A stretch of 64,000 nucleotides of DNA from Ciona savignyi (Eukaryota; Chordata; Ascidiacea; Phlebobranchia; Cionidae): assembly GCA_000149265.1 (NCBI GenBank), contig CH003176.1, positions 455,734-519,733 of the forward strand, read 5' to 3'. The stretch's first letter is position 1; every line of letters begins with the position of its first letter. The notes beneath the pieces are model-generated. The model was not told the DNA's origin. It did no database searches and saw only the letters and a program-made list of their open reading frames with translations. Shown here in pieces: positions 43,901 to 58,900 of the stretch. The translations under genes and the position numbers were made by a program.

Positions 43901-46900
43901 CAAAGAAAGAATATGAATGATATTAAACGCCCTTTATCATGGATAATGTCGTGTGATCCAATATACTAAAAATAACTCGAAGAATTTAAATTTAGTTCAA
44001 GTTTTATTTCTGGTTGACAAAGCAAATCAACTCACCGTTATAAGATCTTCGCATTTTTTCAGTCAGAAATGAATTTCCCAGATATACATCCATTGCCCAA
44101 GAATGCCAGCTTGGAAATGTACAGACCAATTTTATACAACAGTTGCTTGTCGAAGAAGTTGCTAAGAAAACAGCGAACTGTAGGCTGCTCAAAACAAAAT
44201 GAAACGGCTCTCTAGATTCGGGGGCAAAACGCAATTGTTTTGATTGGTAATTCAGCCGAATCGGTTGGTGGAACGAAGGGAGTCCGGATGCGAAAACACT
44301 CCAAGATGCAATATTTATTAGCGCGCCGTGGTGCTCAAAAATCGCTGGTGTGGATAAGGTAGCCTTGTTTCGTGTGCGCTCACAATGGAGACTAGTATTT
44401 TCCCACATGCCAGGGCAGGGAACGGTGGCCAGGTTACCCCAATGCGGTACGAACTGACTGCAGGGGAGTGGAGTGTGACGTTTGTACACAAACAACTGCA
44501 ATTACTGCGCCCGCGTGGGGACTGGGACCGAACAGTTTTTGACTTTGGTCGCGTTTTCTTGAGCGTTCGATTTGGCCCGAAATAACAAGTACAACTGTTC
44601 CGGTTAAAAATTGATGATTCCTCCGATTGGATTTCATGCGAGCCCACTTATCTTTGGCTTTTCGCATGGCCGCCCACCCGCGAATGTTTGAAAGTAAACA
44701 TCATCGCAGCCAAGCGCTCTTACGTCACTCCGGTAAAACGCGCATGCTTCGATCATTGACTAAACAACAGAAACCGCATCAAATGCAAAGCGCAGAGGTG
44801 CTAGCTTCGACCTTGGCAGATACCCGAACATTCGAACAAGGCGCAATCAATCAAACAGAGCAAGAAACACAAACCGAGTCGCATAAGCGAGACAGAGAAC
44901 AACCACTTCGTCGAAACTGAGTTTGTTTGTTGAAGTAATCAAGCCACTTACCGTTTCAAACTTATCGAACGCGTTGAGAACTATTTCCGATGTCAGCAAA
45001 CGAAAGACACGAAATGTCGCGGTATACACAGTGGAATTTAGCGTATATTATTACAACCTATGTCGCCATGTTTTTTACAGAGAAAATGGAGTCTATTCCT
45101 CTTTGACGGGCTTTCAAAACAAAAATGAAGAACATGAATATTCAAAGCAATTCGAACCGATTTTTGAAAAAATAGCTTAGCTGAAATTTTGCTAGTAATA
45201 AATAAGCTTTACAATGCGTCACCTTATTACCGTATGTAACACTCATTATGTAAATATAAAAAAGATTAAATTCGGCCATTTTTCTTGCGATATTATGATT
45301 ATGGTCACTGGTCCAATGGACAGTTTAATCCCTAAATTCCTGACTTCCCAATCAAGTGATTACGGAATTATGGAGAAATGATGAATCAGCATGACGTCAT
45401 AAAAAAAGTAACAAAAGGGTCAATTTAAAATGTAACAAGGGAATTGAAGAACACCAGACACTAACAATATAGCTTACGTTGAGTAATGTATGACATGTAC
45501 TGTCTAGGTATGGACAAAACACAGGACCGACTGAGTTGTTTTGTTGTGTTGTATTGCACCAAGAAGAAAGAATTGCGCAAAAAAAGAAAGAAACAGGGTT
45601 GTTTATCTCTACCAGTATGTCTTATACTAAAAAAGCGATATTTCTTTGACGTACGTTTAAAATCATTTTGTTCTCGTATTGGATTCGCGTTATCGAATCA
45701 AACTGACGCGTTCGAGAGGTTTATCACGGTAAAGCAAACCTCTTGGAACTGTGTTTAGACGGCCCAGTTTGTTACTCCGAGGTTGATCGGGAACAAACAA
45801 CGAGAAACCAAGGAATAAACAACGAGCACAATGCAAACACGCGACTAAAGACCGGCCATAAAACCTGAAGGATATTTAGTAGAATTACCTATGGGGGTAC
45901 GTGAAACGGGGGTCTTTTAGAGTAAGTTAATACACACAGGCCACTATACATGCAGTGGAATATCAAGTGACGATTCCGCTGCTCACAAATCATGGGCTCG
46001 AACTTTATTTGACGAAAACGTAGCTTATCGATGACAAACATGGCGAAATTTGCACGCAGCGGATTAAAGACGTCAACCCAGCAATTGCTATAAACCATTG
46101 ACGCAATCTAAATATTAACTGATAAAACTTCGAATCAGTGTTACACTTTGGAACGTTTTCAGACAATACGTTGAATAATAGATGAAGAACCTTAGAATCG
46201 GACCTGAAAGAGCCGTGAATTAAGGAGTATTTTTTGCCACAACAAAGCATTACTTTGGTATCATGTACCAATGCCTGCACAGGTAATCGATTACCTGGTA
46301 TAAAATATTAATCGACTTTGCGTGTGATACACGGGAATTTACAAAGAGCCCAAAACTTTAGGGAACGAAAAATCGTACTCAGCTCAGATTTTTTTTAATA
46401 GCATCCAGCTTCGATCCCATGATGGTCTAATCACCAAATTTGTTTTTGATAAGAAAATCGGTATACGTTAACCATTCAGCTGCACAACCGTTTCGACACG
46501 AAAGTCAGTTACACCAGAAGGAATTTCTTTTTCAGTTGTCCTGGGCGTTCCACGTATGGCAAATATGTTGGCAACATCCGATACAGTTTATCATACAACG
46601 GGCAGCAGGTATGGGTAGTCCAGTAACCAGTAATCAAAGGATAAAACCTCTTCAAAGAGATTACACTTCCGCATTACGAAACCAGGCGACTCGATAATCC
46701 GCAATTGCTTACGAGCGAGCAGACGATAATCAGAACCTACATGGCTTACCTGGGTCGCAGGTGATGTGATGCAAAAAGGAACCTGGAATTTGCCACTATT
46801 ATTATCGGCTACACTTCTTCATGGATAAAATTAGAGTTTAAACTGATAATAACGTGTGTGCCTCGTTTGTTAAGCTGTAATTTCAAATGGCAAGCAACTT

Positions 46901-49900
46901 GACTGGTTTCGTGCAACTAGACGGCTGTAATTGGCCGGTATTTACTTTCAATCCCGAAGGAGAAATAGAGTTATTTCAACAGACAGTTGAACTAACTGTC
47001 CAGATGCATTTTACGACCCACGGCAACACTTTTAATACAAATGTTATCAGTTAACATTTAATGCGGTTTGGATGGACAGTGGCTAACAGACACACGAAAC
47101 CCATCAAGCGCCTGATGGCATATTTTGAGCGTTGTTTGGACACATGATCAAAGTGGAACATTAAACAGATTTACGGCGCAGGTTTGCCGTTAAATGAGCC
47201 CGTGGGACGATTAGCGGAACGATTAGCGGCGTGCGGTTCGCTGGACGACAAAACTAATTCGATTCCGATCGACGAACGGCGGGGGCAGTATGGCGCTAAG
47301 CTCATAACAAGGTAATTGCCCGGTCGGGAGCCGGACTACCGGGCAGTGACATGTGGGGCTGGGATTAATGTTTGAAGAAGATTCTGTTTCGGAAACTTCG
47401 CGTTTTTTCACTGTCGGCGGAAGAAAAGTCACGATTGATGCTGCAGTAATAGGAAATCGCGCGATTTTTGCAGCGTTTCATTGTCGGCGGGGCCTTTAAT
47501 GACGTCGACAATGCGCACTGTGATCAGGAAATGTCACGTTCAGAGGAAATGCAATATGTCCTTGGACTTTTGTCTCAAGGTGTGAAAGTGGAAGTGGTCA
47601 GTCATTAATCTGAATCTGAATGCTGACGTTCAATTATTGTCTTTGGAGCTTCGCCGCCATATTTCAACATTGCAGCTGCAGGAAATGCTTCGAGGCGATC
47701 GGTAATTACCATCAATATTTTCAAGAATTGGACCAGATTCAGCGGTAAAAAATGAGCAACGTAAACACATAGCTCGATGCCGGCGAATCGAGGTTCGTTG
47801 AAGCTATGCTCGAGGCGTAATTTCCAGCCTCGCGCTGCCCCCTATCAATCAACGTCAAGTAGCCCAACCCGCAGCGGAAGACATTGTCGTCTACAGCTTA
47901 ATGGCGATAGGCTATTCAAATTGTATACGTGTTGTAGGGTATTACATGCTGTTTGCATAATGCATTGCCGGGTGCACATGACGCTAATCCTCCACGGAAC
48001 AGCACTCATTGTTTGGAAACAATCAATGACTGTTGAACAATCGCGGATAATGAGCAGCGGCACCAGTTCGGGCGGGCATTGTTTCAAAAATCGATGTCAT
48101 AATAGCCCTTATGACATCTGTAGAATAGGCAGGTACGAAACCACAATTTTGTCTCTTGGGTCGAACTTACAACGCGATTTTGCATCCAAAACCACAATTT
48201 TGAAAACAGCTTTCGAAATAATCATCACGTTCAGCTATGAAAAGGGCAATTTTGTACCGATAACATCTGCACCAGAATAACAATTTATATCACATGTTGA
48301 CATTCAAGCCGGAGCCAATATAGTCCTAGCAAAAATATGTTTTGAAGTCGAAAACGGGGCTGTTGATAAAGTTCCCGATAAAATAATATTTCAAGACAAT
48401 TTTCGATCTTTCACCGTTTAATACGCTTGAAACAAGAATCAAATTGAGATGTGTTGTTTTGATACTTCACCTCGTTTAAACGTGCCAATATCATTTTAAA
48501 CGCGTGCACTTTATATATTTTATTCATCGTGCCATGGATCATTGGACATACAAATGCATATCGCCATGCTAGCTTCGGCGATAGCTTATTTTATCACCCT
48601 CACACCCCACCGTGGGAAGGCAATACACAATCGGGATAACAACAGGAGAACAATCCCCCCGTTAGAGCTGCTTACGTTATAGTTTATGTTTATGTTTTCT
48701 CTTTATTAAATTAAAGAAGAATGGCAAAATTATTTTAAATGACGGGAAAATATTAAAACGTCTGAACTACACTAGATTAACTGTTCAGTTAATACACTTG
48801 ACGTAGCCGTAAAAACCTTAATCAAACAAAAAAATGCGACAACAAACTTATTTTAAATAAAAATTAATTAAATAAAAGTGTGCAAGCACGTTTTAAGTTG
48901 CTATATAAAACTGTGACAATCAAAAAATAAATTCCCGCAGTTTTAGTTATTGGAGGATCAGGTAAATTTGGCAGACTTAACAGGCAGTGAAGTTCAGGCA
49001 ACGCCGATGCCTTTGGCGTTGGCAAATGGCGCCTTGTGCGTGACGTATACACGCCGCAATACGCCGTCGCGCTACGCCGACCAGAAAATCTTAGAAGAAC
49101 ACTATTTTGGGTGGTCGCAATTGACCGGAACATAACTTAGCAGTATCGTAAATGCCGTCTTGCTAAGGTGGTGTGAGACGTAAGGCATCAGCCACACAAT
49201 AGCTGGAACAGCGAACGCGTATCATAAAATTCAAATCCTCAAACAAGAAGTTATTTCAGCTGCAAAACATTGATTCCAGGTTCCAGGCAAGTACTAAAGG
49301 AATGACAGAGAAACTTCAAACACTTGCCACAAAACAGTGAAAACATGGTATAAATAGCTATAGCGTTGGTGATCCTAAGAAACATATAACAGAGCGCGTT
49401 CGGTAATTAGTCTTTGATGCCACTCCACCTCGCACCTGGTTCGAACCTGGTACAAAGGACCAACGGTTGATCGCCAACCAATGCTCTACGGCTTGATTAG
49501 TTGAACTCATACGATTCAACCCGTGCGCGACAAAAGTATACAAGTGCGACGTAAGTGTTACATCATGGTGTAAAAAAGGGCTGTCGCAATCTGTAGGCAC
49601 GGCGACGTATAATTTGACTTCGTTTATGAAGCATATATTACTTTGCTTTGATTAGTGAAGCGTTTATATGGTCTTTGGACAAAACGTCGCTAACTGCCGT
49701 CTATACATAACATAAGTCAGGTCGAATTAGAGCTATTACTGGAGAAATTACTACGGCGGGAAATCTTAAATCGGCAGCGGCGCGTCGCGAATATAGATAT
49801 CAAAGCGGATATTCCCTTGATCTTGATAATTGAACATAGGATCACGCCAAAGTCACTACAGTCGTCGATATCGACCTAATGGCGGCGAATTTTGCAATCT

Positions 49901-52900
49901 GGAATTAACGCGAATAAAACGGATTAAACGCAGCTGTACGCGCAAATCGGACAATACAAAGCGTGAACACAAACAAAATGCAACACAACCTTCGAACCGA
50001 TAAGACAAAGTCCTGACCCATTTTGCTTAAAACCTTTAGGTTGTAGGGCGCGAATTAATTGACAACAGTTTTATAATTTGGAAATAATGCTGGAAACCGT
50101 AACATGTAAGCATTTACCATAAGATTCCAAAAAGAAACATTTCTACAGCTTAAATATATGCCAGTTATAGCATAGTTTACCATATTTATATCCATAAAGG
50201 TACTTGGCAATTGTACATATATTGTATATCCGCGACTGAATAAATTAAGTCACAATCATAGGGTATCACAGAATAATACTTGGCTTTATTCCCAGGGATT
50301 GGAAAACGGTGGGAACTTTATCATGCAACCAATCACATAACCTTAGGCCAATCGTCGGGTTAGAGAAACCACTACAAAGTGTTTAAAACGATGAAGAAAT
50401 TAATACAGTTTGAGTAACCCATTAAACCACTAGGTCCTAGCCATCCCCGAGATTTGCCTTGCTCAGAGACAACTAGATAGCAACCGGTTTCGATCCTATT
50501 ACCTTTCAATTAACGGGCTTATGCGTACAACGGGACGGAATACCACATATATATTTATGAAGTCACTTTAAACATACAACCTCCTTCGACTGGTTTTGTT
50601 GTTTTTGTATATATGTATATATAGCACTCAAAGTAATATACCAATGTTTCGCTATACTGAAACAAAAAAGCATTTGTTCGGTGCCAACGTAAACAAAAGT
50701 CAGGACAAAGCTTTTAAAACAAATAAATGATCCACATCACTGCTTTCCAAAAGTTATATATAGACCTGTAACCTGAGATTGAAACAGTGCATTTTATGCG
50801 CTGAAATAACTGACTAATTAAAAAGGAAAGTAATGAAAAAAAAAACTAGTATTGATTTATGGTAATTCTGAGTTTTTCTTTGTTTTCTAATTGTTAATAT
50901 ACAAACAGGCTCACATATTGATCGAATTAGCGTCCGCGATATCACCTTTTAGACGTTTAATTGAATTTTCTTGATATTGACAGCTGCCTCCGAGTTGACT
51001 GAAACTCGGCAGGGAAGGGACGCATAGGACACGCTCAGGCACAAATGGATTACCATGGTAGGGATACAAATACAAAAATAAATATAAACTTGTTTCTAAC
51101 CTTTACTGGGGTGCGGGGTTAATCTTGGGGTCGTCGAAGTTGGAGGGTGAGCAGGAATATCCATGTTTAGGTTGGGGTTTGATTTCATTTCGGGGGTTGT
51201 ATGTATCCGAGGGGTGACCGTGGATTCGTGCTTGTTGAGCATTCGTGGAGTGGTCTCCGATACGATACCCTGTTGGGCTAGTCTTGCCTGGTATTCCGAA
51301 AGCTCGGGTTTGTTGGGTGGTATGCCTGACGCAGTTACCGAGTCAGTGTCACGTGACCCATGGCCCTTCTTCTGACGCAACAGACTGGCAACGTCACGTC
51401 GTCTGTGACGTACGGGTGACCTTTCAAGCGGAACGGGTTGAATTTTTTTAGGGTTCGTTTTGGAGAGCAGCTGAATGATTTTTTCTTCGTCGTTCGTACT
51501 TGGTCGCTCCACCGGATGTGACGTAGGCCAATTGGGACGCGGGGATTCTGACGTCATAATCGAACTGACCTGGGCAAGAAAGAAAACGATTCAAAAACGG
51601 CACAGAAAATCGGAACGCAGGTTAAAGTCAATTTACCGGTGCGTGTACTATTAGTGGCTCGTTTGATATTGACGTGCCGATCCGGTGCAACTGACCGTCT
51701 TTACCGAAGTACGTGACGCAATGCACACTGCGTTGATGCCGAATGCCGCGACAAGTGGCGTTCCTCGGGGGAATTCCCCACGAACGGGTTACTTGTTTTG
51801 GTTGCATGTTATCAATGCTACGGTACATTTAATTAAACCAAATGTATTAACTACAATTCCTGTTAATAAAACGTATGTTTTGTTGCCACCTGTGCTTATT
51901 TTAACATTTTGTTCCAAAAATTCTGCAAACATTCGTATAATACCGTGCTGCAGTATCCTAAAACTGTTTTTTACTTAAACTTATTAAATAAAACACTTTA
52001 ACCATGCAGTCTATGATCCGACGTTTATATATCTCTCTAACGTAATCAACCCACAGAACAACAGCCGTTTGGATCTGATAGTTTGCGAATGCTACGTTAT
52101 CCGACTCCCAGTTGGCTCACTTTTCCTGCATTATTTATCATTTCAAACTTGAAGGGTTTCTCACGCGGCATGGCAGTTTGGCTGGCTCGGGTACGCGCTT
52201 GACTGCGCGGGTACGAGTCAGGACTTCGATTTATCAGGGAAACCTCGGAGCGCGTGCGAGGATGGCGGGATAAGACGCTCCCTCCCAGCTTATAAGACCG
52301 AGACGTCGAAATATTGACTTTACAATGCGGCTGGTAATCCACTAATGTCAGCAAAGATCAAAATTACGGGCAGAAAGAAACGCGTTGATACCAGCGTGTA
52401 CTCGTGGCTAAGCGGATTCCAGGCGAATTTTGGAAAAGGCCATTAGGAAAATCGAAGCTCACTGAAGCTTCAATCCTGCCAATATTTTTGACTTCAACTT
52501 TTTTATCAAGTCCCCAAAATCGAGACAGTGAAATGAGATTGTATCCGCTGTAGCTATCTTTGAAAATCTCTCACGTGATACACGATAGCTGACTGATGCG
52601 TTCGTCTCATTTCTAAAACAAGATAAAATCTAAACGTAAATGCCAGAATAGTATACAACATCTATATTTCAAGTTTCTTGAAATGGCAACAGGGAGAGAA
52701 AAAAGAGAGAACCGGGAAATTCATTTGCGACATGACGGAAATTTCAACCAGAATCGAATGACGAATATTTTAGATTGTTTATTTCGAACTTTAAATGAAT
52801 AACATTAATTTCAATTAAAAAAAGAGGAAAAACGGCAAACAAGACATTATAATTTGTTGATGCACATTAGTAAAAACACGACAAAAAATATTAATTTTAT

Positions 52901-55900
52901 CTTGTTTTCTAACGTAGCGACTGTCGCAATCTTGGATTTCTAGCTTGCTGTCTAAGACTATGCTTGCAAGTACGTCGGGCAGTGTACAATATCTCAATCT
53001 GCTTATAATAATGCCGAGGGGTTAGTTATTGATGTTGAAACTGATTAGCATCACTACCCCAGGGAAACCAATGTTATTTCACTTATTGCTTATTTCCAAT
53101 CGAACGAGCAACCAGATTTTCGCGACGAAGTCGTATATAGTTGCGCGATGAAGCATCAGCGCGACATTGTCTCGCAATTAACTTTGAATCGCGGTCAGGG
53201 GCAAGGCAATTCAAATGCTGATGAAGATTCTTAATTCTGCTCTACATTGCAAAACTCATGCAAGAATTACGTCCACATTTCCTATCGCAGATTAATATGC
53301 ATGTTATGCAATTATATTTTTGCTGTTCTAGAAGCAACGCAGAAAGGCGCTCGATATATGAGTGTAAGTTCACTGTTATCAGTACGTCGCCAGTTTTACA
53401 TTATCGCTAACGAAAGGAGAATTCTACTCATAAAGCATACTACTTTTCATATCTCTGATGAAATATTGATAGTGCGAAAATGCGAATTTTGGCTAAGGCT
53501 AGCATGTTTCAAATAATCCGATAATGAACGGCTAAGGCTGTGCGGTCCTGCGAAGTGCGAGCATACGTGTTGCGAGAAACGGCACGTATTCGGAAATTAG
53601 GGGGAGAACTTTGAAGGCAAAGTAGGAAAATCGGATGTGGGGTGTTACAAAGAATTTCAAGCTGTTGTCCTTTATCGTAAAACATAACAAGGCTTGGATT
53701 GCGTGACAAAGCATAGAAAATCCTGGTCATTTAGAGAGCTTCCAAAACGGAACAAATAAACTTGAACGCGAAATTCCGCGTCATTCACCCCCGTGGATGA
53801 AAACAACCGGGACTGTGAGAAGATAGAACTGAATATTGAGTGAAAATTGGCTTAAGTTATGAAGGTCACAGACTGCGCTTTGGCGAAAATTTGCTTTTAT
53901 TTCCCAACGGGAGACTTCGAACCTCTGTCGAAATAAATTGCCGGTCGGTGGGAAAAATAAATTTCTTGCTTGGGTTTTGAATTTTTGTGAGGAATATATG
54001 AACCGTTTATATTGACACTTATAAATTGGAAGTAATGAAATCAACCGTAACCCTACCGTAATGTCTTATGTATGTATCTCTTGAAAATAAATTGCAAGTA
54101 GCGTTTGAACAGAGACTAACTAGGAAGTTCGTTATCGAAAAAGTATTTGCAGTTACTTCAAGACAGGCAATTAAGAGCCACATACAAACACACACATTGC
54201 CGACCGATCTGTAGAGGACCATTAGCAAATTAACCTCTGCAAATTATCGCTTACATAGAGGACTTATAATGACTGAATCAACATTAAGTGACCGACCATT
54301 ATACGCTCCATCGGAGGGTGTAAGTTGCGTGAAGTCAAAAAGGGCGTAGATCCCTGGTAAGCGAAGCTTGTCTGGATAAGATAACTGAAGGGCTCTGCTC
54401 GCTTTGTACAGCGGAAGTATTGGTCTTATAAGCGCGGGGAGTCCCGAAATTAACTTATTCAAGCATGATATAGAAATAAAATTGGACAAGCACCATGATA
54501 ATGGCATTGGTACGTCGTTGGCCACGATCTTTATTTTTATATCTTGTATTCCGCTGGTCTTGTTATTCCCAAATCGAGAATACAATCAAAACAAATGATA
54601 TCTCTCGCACCATTCAGATAAAAAAAAATTGCCTGCTGTCAGGTGCTTGTATAATTTGGTTAAATTCAGCAACCGCCGACCTAAGCCAAAATCAAATCTC
54701 GTCGTACATAACTATAACAGATTCGATGGAATAAACTTTATTGCTATGTTAAGCTTAATGTAAATTGTGATAAACTTGTCGTGAACTGGCCCAGAAACCG
54801 CAAAACAATTTCTTGAAGTTACTTTATTATTCAGGCATTCTGCAACGATAAAGTGAGTGATCAATGATAGAAGACGAGTTTTTTTCCGGAGAGCAATTTC
54901 CCATCCTTGAACATCGGCTGAGGTTTCCTATCCAGGCGGACTCAAATACCTTGCGGCTAACTGAGCTTGTTGTAATGCCCTATCGGCTTCGGGCTGGACA
55001 ACGAACAACCAAGGAAATTGCGTGAAATAGAAAATAGAAAAGCGATCGGTCATTAACACGCAAGGACATGGGCAAATATTGACCCATCGCTTCAATGATT
55101 GGCGTGCTGAAGGAGGGTAAGGGTCCCGGAAGGTTGGTTAAGGGGGTAAGGGGTAAGCGATGGTTAGCCGAGGGTGACTAAATCAACAAAAATCTCAGAA
55201 GGTTCGTTATTCTGTCGTCAATGCCATCAATCAAACTAGAAGGGGACGAGAGTTCGCTGGCTGATCAGGAACATATACCATGTAGCGTCGTTTAAATGGC
55301 GACGTTAAGCCATGGTCACTGGGCGGTACATTAACTTGGGATTCTTAATCGTTTTTTTATCCTCGGATTGCGTTTATGCAGGAGTAACCAGAAAAATATG
55401 AAATGATAACATAGCGTTCAACATACCTCATGGTCTGCCGCTCGGTCAGATGCAGTGCTCATGTACTTCTCATTAGCTTGGCTTTTGTGAAAGCTTACGT
55501 CACTTCCTGTTAGCGTGGACGGCCCGTCGTCACGTGACGACTGTGGACGGTCGTTGCTATGGTGACCACTGTCTGTGCCATTCACGTGACAGCCTTCTGA
55601 GGGGGTAATCAAAGATAAAGCTTTGTACGGTGGTGTGGCCGAATGGTTAAAACGACCGATACATATATATATATTTTTGCACAAAAAAACGACCTTAATG
55701 ATGATCCCATGATGGGTTCGAAACTTAGTCAGGTAAGAAACTAAAACAAAAACTTGATGTTTTTATCCGAACAGTCTGGTAATAAAATATTTAAAAAAAG
55801 CTAAAGGTTTTGTGTACGCATACAAATACCTGACATGACAGCATGCATTTCAATACATCTACTATTACATGCAATTATAAGTTAGCATTCTTACTAGAGC

Positions 55901-58900
55901 GACTCTACTGAGGATATAAGTACCTTGGAAGCATGTGTACCGGCCGTGATAATGATGAGGGGCGTAGTAGAAATAAGCTGCGAAATTTAAGATTTGTTTG
56001 GTTAGCTGCTGCTCATGCAATAAGTAAAGGAAAGTGACTGAAGTGGCTTTTTACACCGTCTCGGCGATAAATAAAGAAGCACCAACTAATAGTATAGACA
56101 GGTACGGCCTATTGACTCCGCAGGCGATGTAATTTGTCAAATCAAAAGCCAAGGCACTTCGCAGTTCAGTTTTTTATGAAATATAATCACAAATAATGGA
56201 AACCACAGAACACAGTATAGACAAGCTTTATTAAATTGCACTAAAATCAACGGCGACGGCTGCTAATGTATCCAGGTTTATTCTGTATGCGTTTTAAAGC
56301 AACAAAATTCGAAGGAACGAGGCACTCGGTGTACTTCTTATACCCTAAACCAACATTTTTGAGCTGAAAGGGGTGGCTTTTACAAGCGCTACACATGCCC
56401 AACTACACACGGTTGGCCGTGGGGGAAGTTAAGTACAACGCAAGTCAAGACATAGTTCTCAGCAACTTATGCTTGTCTAACATCTGAGCTAAGACTTAAT
56501 CACGGTTACGGACCAGTCATGCTTACCAGAAACGACTCGTGTTGGTGGATTCATCATATATGACTTTTTCTGCTCTCTACCTTTTTAACAATGTCGAGTC
56601 GGAATTAAATGCGACCATTTTTAAATGTTTTTTTTACAATGTAAAACAAGTCGCTAATATACCGAACTTTATCTAAGAAAACATCACGTAGTACATAGTT
56701 GCGCGTCTGAGAACGGAAGATCTCGCAGCACATTACCGATAGACGAGTCGTTTCATCATCCAGTAGATCTGGCAACTAAGTTTCTGAAGTTGTATTACAC
56801 CAGTGCCGGACGCTATCTGCTTACCTACAGTTCGGAATAATTTATAGAGGGCGTTCTATCAAATATCAGTCGCCTCTCCGTAGGCCGGAATGACAGGGAA
56901 TCGATTCCGCAGCGAAGTTGTAGGAGGAAAATTGCCGAAATACGCGCGCGTAATCCTTTTAAAGCGACGGGAATAAAATTTCTTGACAAAAACCTCGATT
57001 ATAAGTAACGAGTTGCGATTTAAAATCCAAATACTGAAGACGTTTTAAAAAAATTAAAAATAGAAAAAAATTAAAGACAAAAACACCTGTTGGTTCTAAA
57101 AGGCACTGAACCTGTTATCACAACATTATATCAAATCGTCTGCAAAATTCAACTAAACGTTATTTGCCAATTGTACTTTTACACCAATTGACGAAATCGC
57201 TTGCACATTATTAAATCATAACCCCAGCCGATCCGTGTATTAAACCACACGTGTAATAAACCACACCAGTTTTATCCAAGAGGAGTACCAACCAACATAA
57301 GTTTCAACCCACGCAAGTATATTATAAACCTTGAACCAACAAAATTATCGACTCGCCGACTCGTGTGGGTTAAAATTTGTGCTGATTAAAAGTGTGTGGG
57401 TTAGTGCTTATGGGGGTTAAAATTTGTCTGGAATTGAAATTGTTTGGGTTAAACCTCTTGGGGGCAATACTTTTCTTGGTTAAACTCGTATAGATTAAAA
57501 CTGTCGGGGTTGGTACGGTCGTGTGGCCGAGTGGTCCCCAAACTTGGGTTCGAAACTTGTGTCGCTAAAAAAAGCTGTCGGGGTTGATACTTGTGGGGTT
57601 TAACACACGTGTTGGTTGAAACTAGTGTAGGTTAATACTTGTTAATACTTTTGGTTGCAACTGGATGGGTTCGTTTCCCCTTATTTTTTCGGAATATGTT
57701 AACAACTTGCTTGTATTAATAGATTAAGCCAAAACAACGCATCAGTGAAAAGGTAAGCATGGAAAAGAGATGCCGCGCGTGGTTAGTGCGAATAAACTTT
57801 GCATTATTTATGCATCCGGTATCACTAGCAGATTCATTCTGTTGTTTAAGGCGGCGGTTATAAGTGCAAGCGATTTACACCTTTTCTAAACGATTCGTAT
57901 CCGGCTATTGATGCGTATTTGATATACTGACGGACACGGTAGGCAAATAACCAGAAACAATTCGGTTACATCCAAGTGTTTGTATATTAGCGTAACTGCG
58001 TTGGAATCCAGAGTTAACCTTGCAATATATGCCGTTGGCGTAAACAGACGAGCAAGGTTCGCGTCTAAACCACAAGTTACTTCAGTTATTTCCTGTAGGC
58101 CAAAACAGGTCAGGGAAATAATGTATCAGTCGGCCACGGGTCTTCTGTGTTTTACTGGTTTGTTTAATCTGCGACTGGAGCGAGCCAAGCTGAAGTCGCC
58201 TGAGCCTTTCGGGAGTCATGTATGTACATGAGACAAATTACACCGGTACTTTTGGGCCAAGACAGTACACAGTGACAAAATGTCAAAAGTCGCGCTCCTT
58301 CCCAATGTGCGTAAAAGCATTGGCAGCTTAGTGCATATTAAGTAAGTGCTTTTGCTACATTCGACATTTCAACGAAAATGTAACTTGACCCAAAAGTATT
58401 GCGAACAAGAACAGGTCGAATTGTTTCATAGAGCCTGCCGTTGCACACCCAACAGATGTTCGTTTACAGACAATAAATTAGCACCCGACTTACTATTTTA
58501 CCTTGACCTTACTTAGCTAATTAACGTTGCCTAAGCGGGTAAGAGAATACTCCTGTTAACATGCAAGTATATATAGGCCAATATGAGTTTGCATGGGTGA
58601 CTAGTTAAAGCGGTTAACATGCAGTAATGTGTTATTGAAATTTTGAGAATTAATTTTAAGATTTGTTTTGAAATTATCGTTGTGCCTGGTGAACTAAACC
58701 ACACATACCTGGGCTCGAACCTTCCGATTCAGTGCCACGGAATCTGTTAGAAACTCCACTGTCCATTGACCTACGTTGAGCACTGGCATGCCCGGAGTCC
58801 GTACTGTTACTCCTTGAGTCATTATTCCCCGCCCCTCGTACATTGCGCAACGGAGAGGCGTCCAAAGATGACATAGTTCCAATGTTAGATGGAGATGACG

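Larger units (their letters stand above)
38741..51100 (-). other. TENM: Large intron 4, right part
   Basis: 12 kb without a supported exon. Contains one SINE (46.4 kb), two TGACGTCA sites (43711, 45392), a CG/CA microsatellite (42032-42052) and a tRNA-like sequence (49.4 kb). Several short open frames near 42.7-45.2 and 47.8 kb look like chance. Confidence 0.6.
55736..58708 (-). other. TENM: Intron 2 of teneurin
   Basis: Contains the G/T-rich repeat at 57.2-57.7 kb. No exon recognised. Confidence 0.65.

Noticed and set aside
44004..44920. Overlapping open frames on both strands near 44-45 kb
   Set aside because: Mutually overlapping frames of similar length on both strands suggest local GC composition rather than a gene.
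47777..48280. 167-codon plus-strand open frame
   Set aside because: Composition is irregular with no recognisable motif, and no neighbouring exons on that strand.
49415..49520. tRNA gene on the minus strand
   Set aside because: GGTTCGAACC is present but acceptor and T-stem pairing fail; kept only as a tRNA-like repeat.
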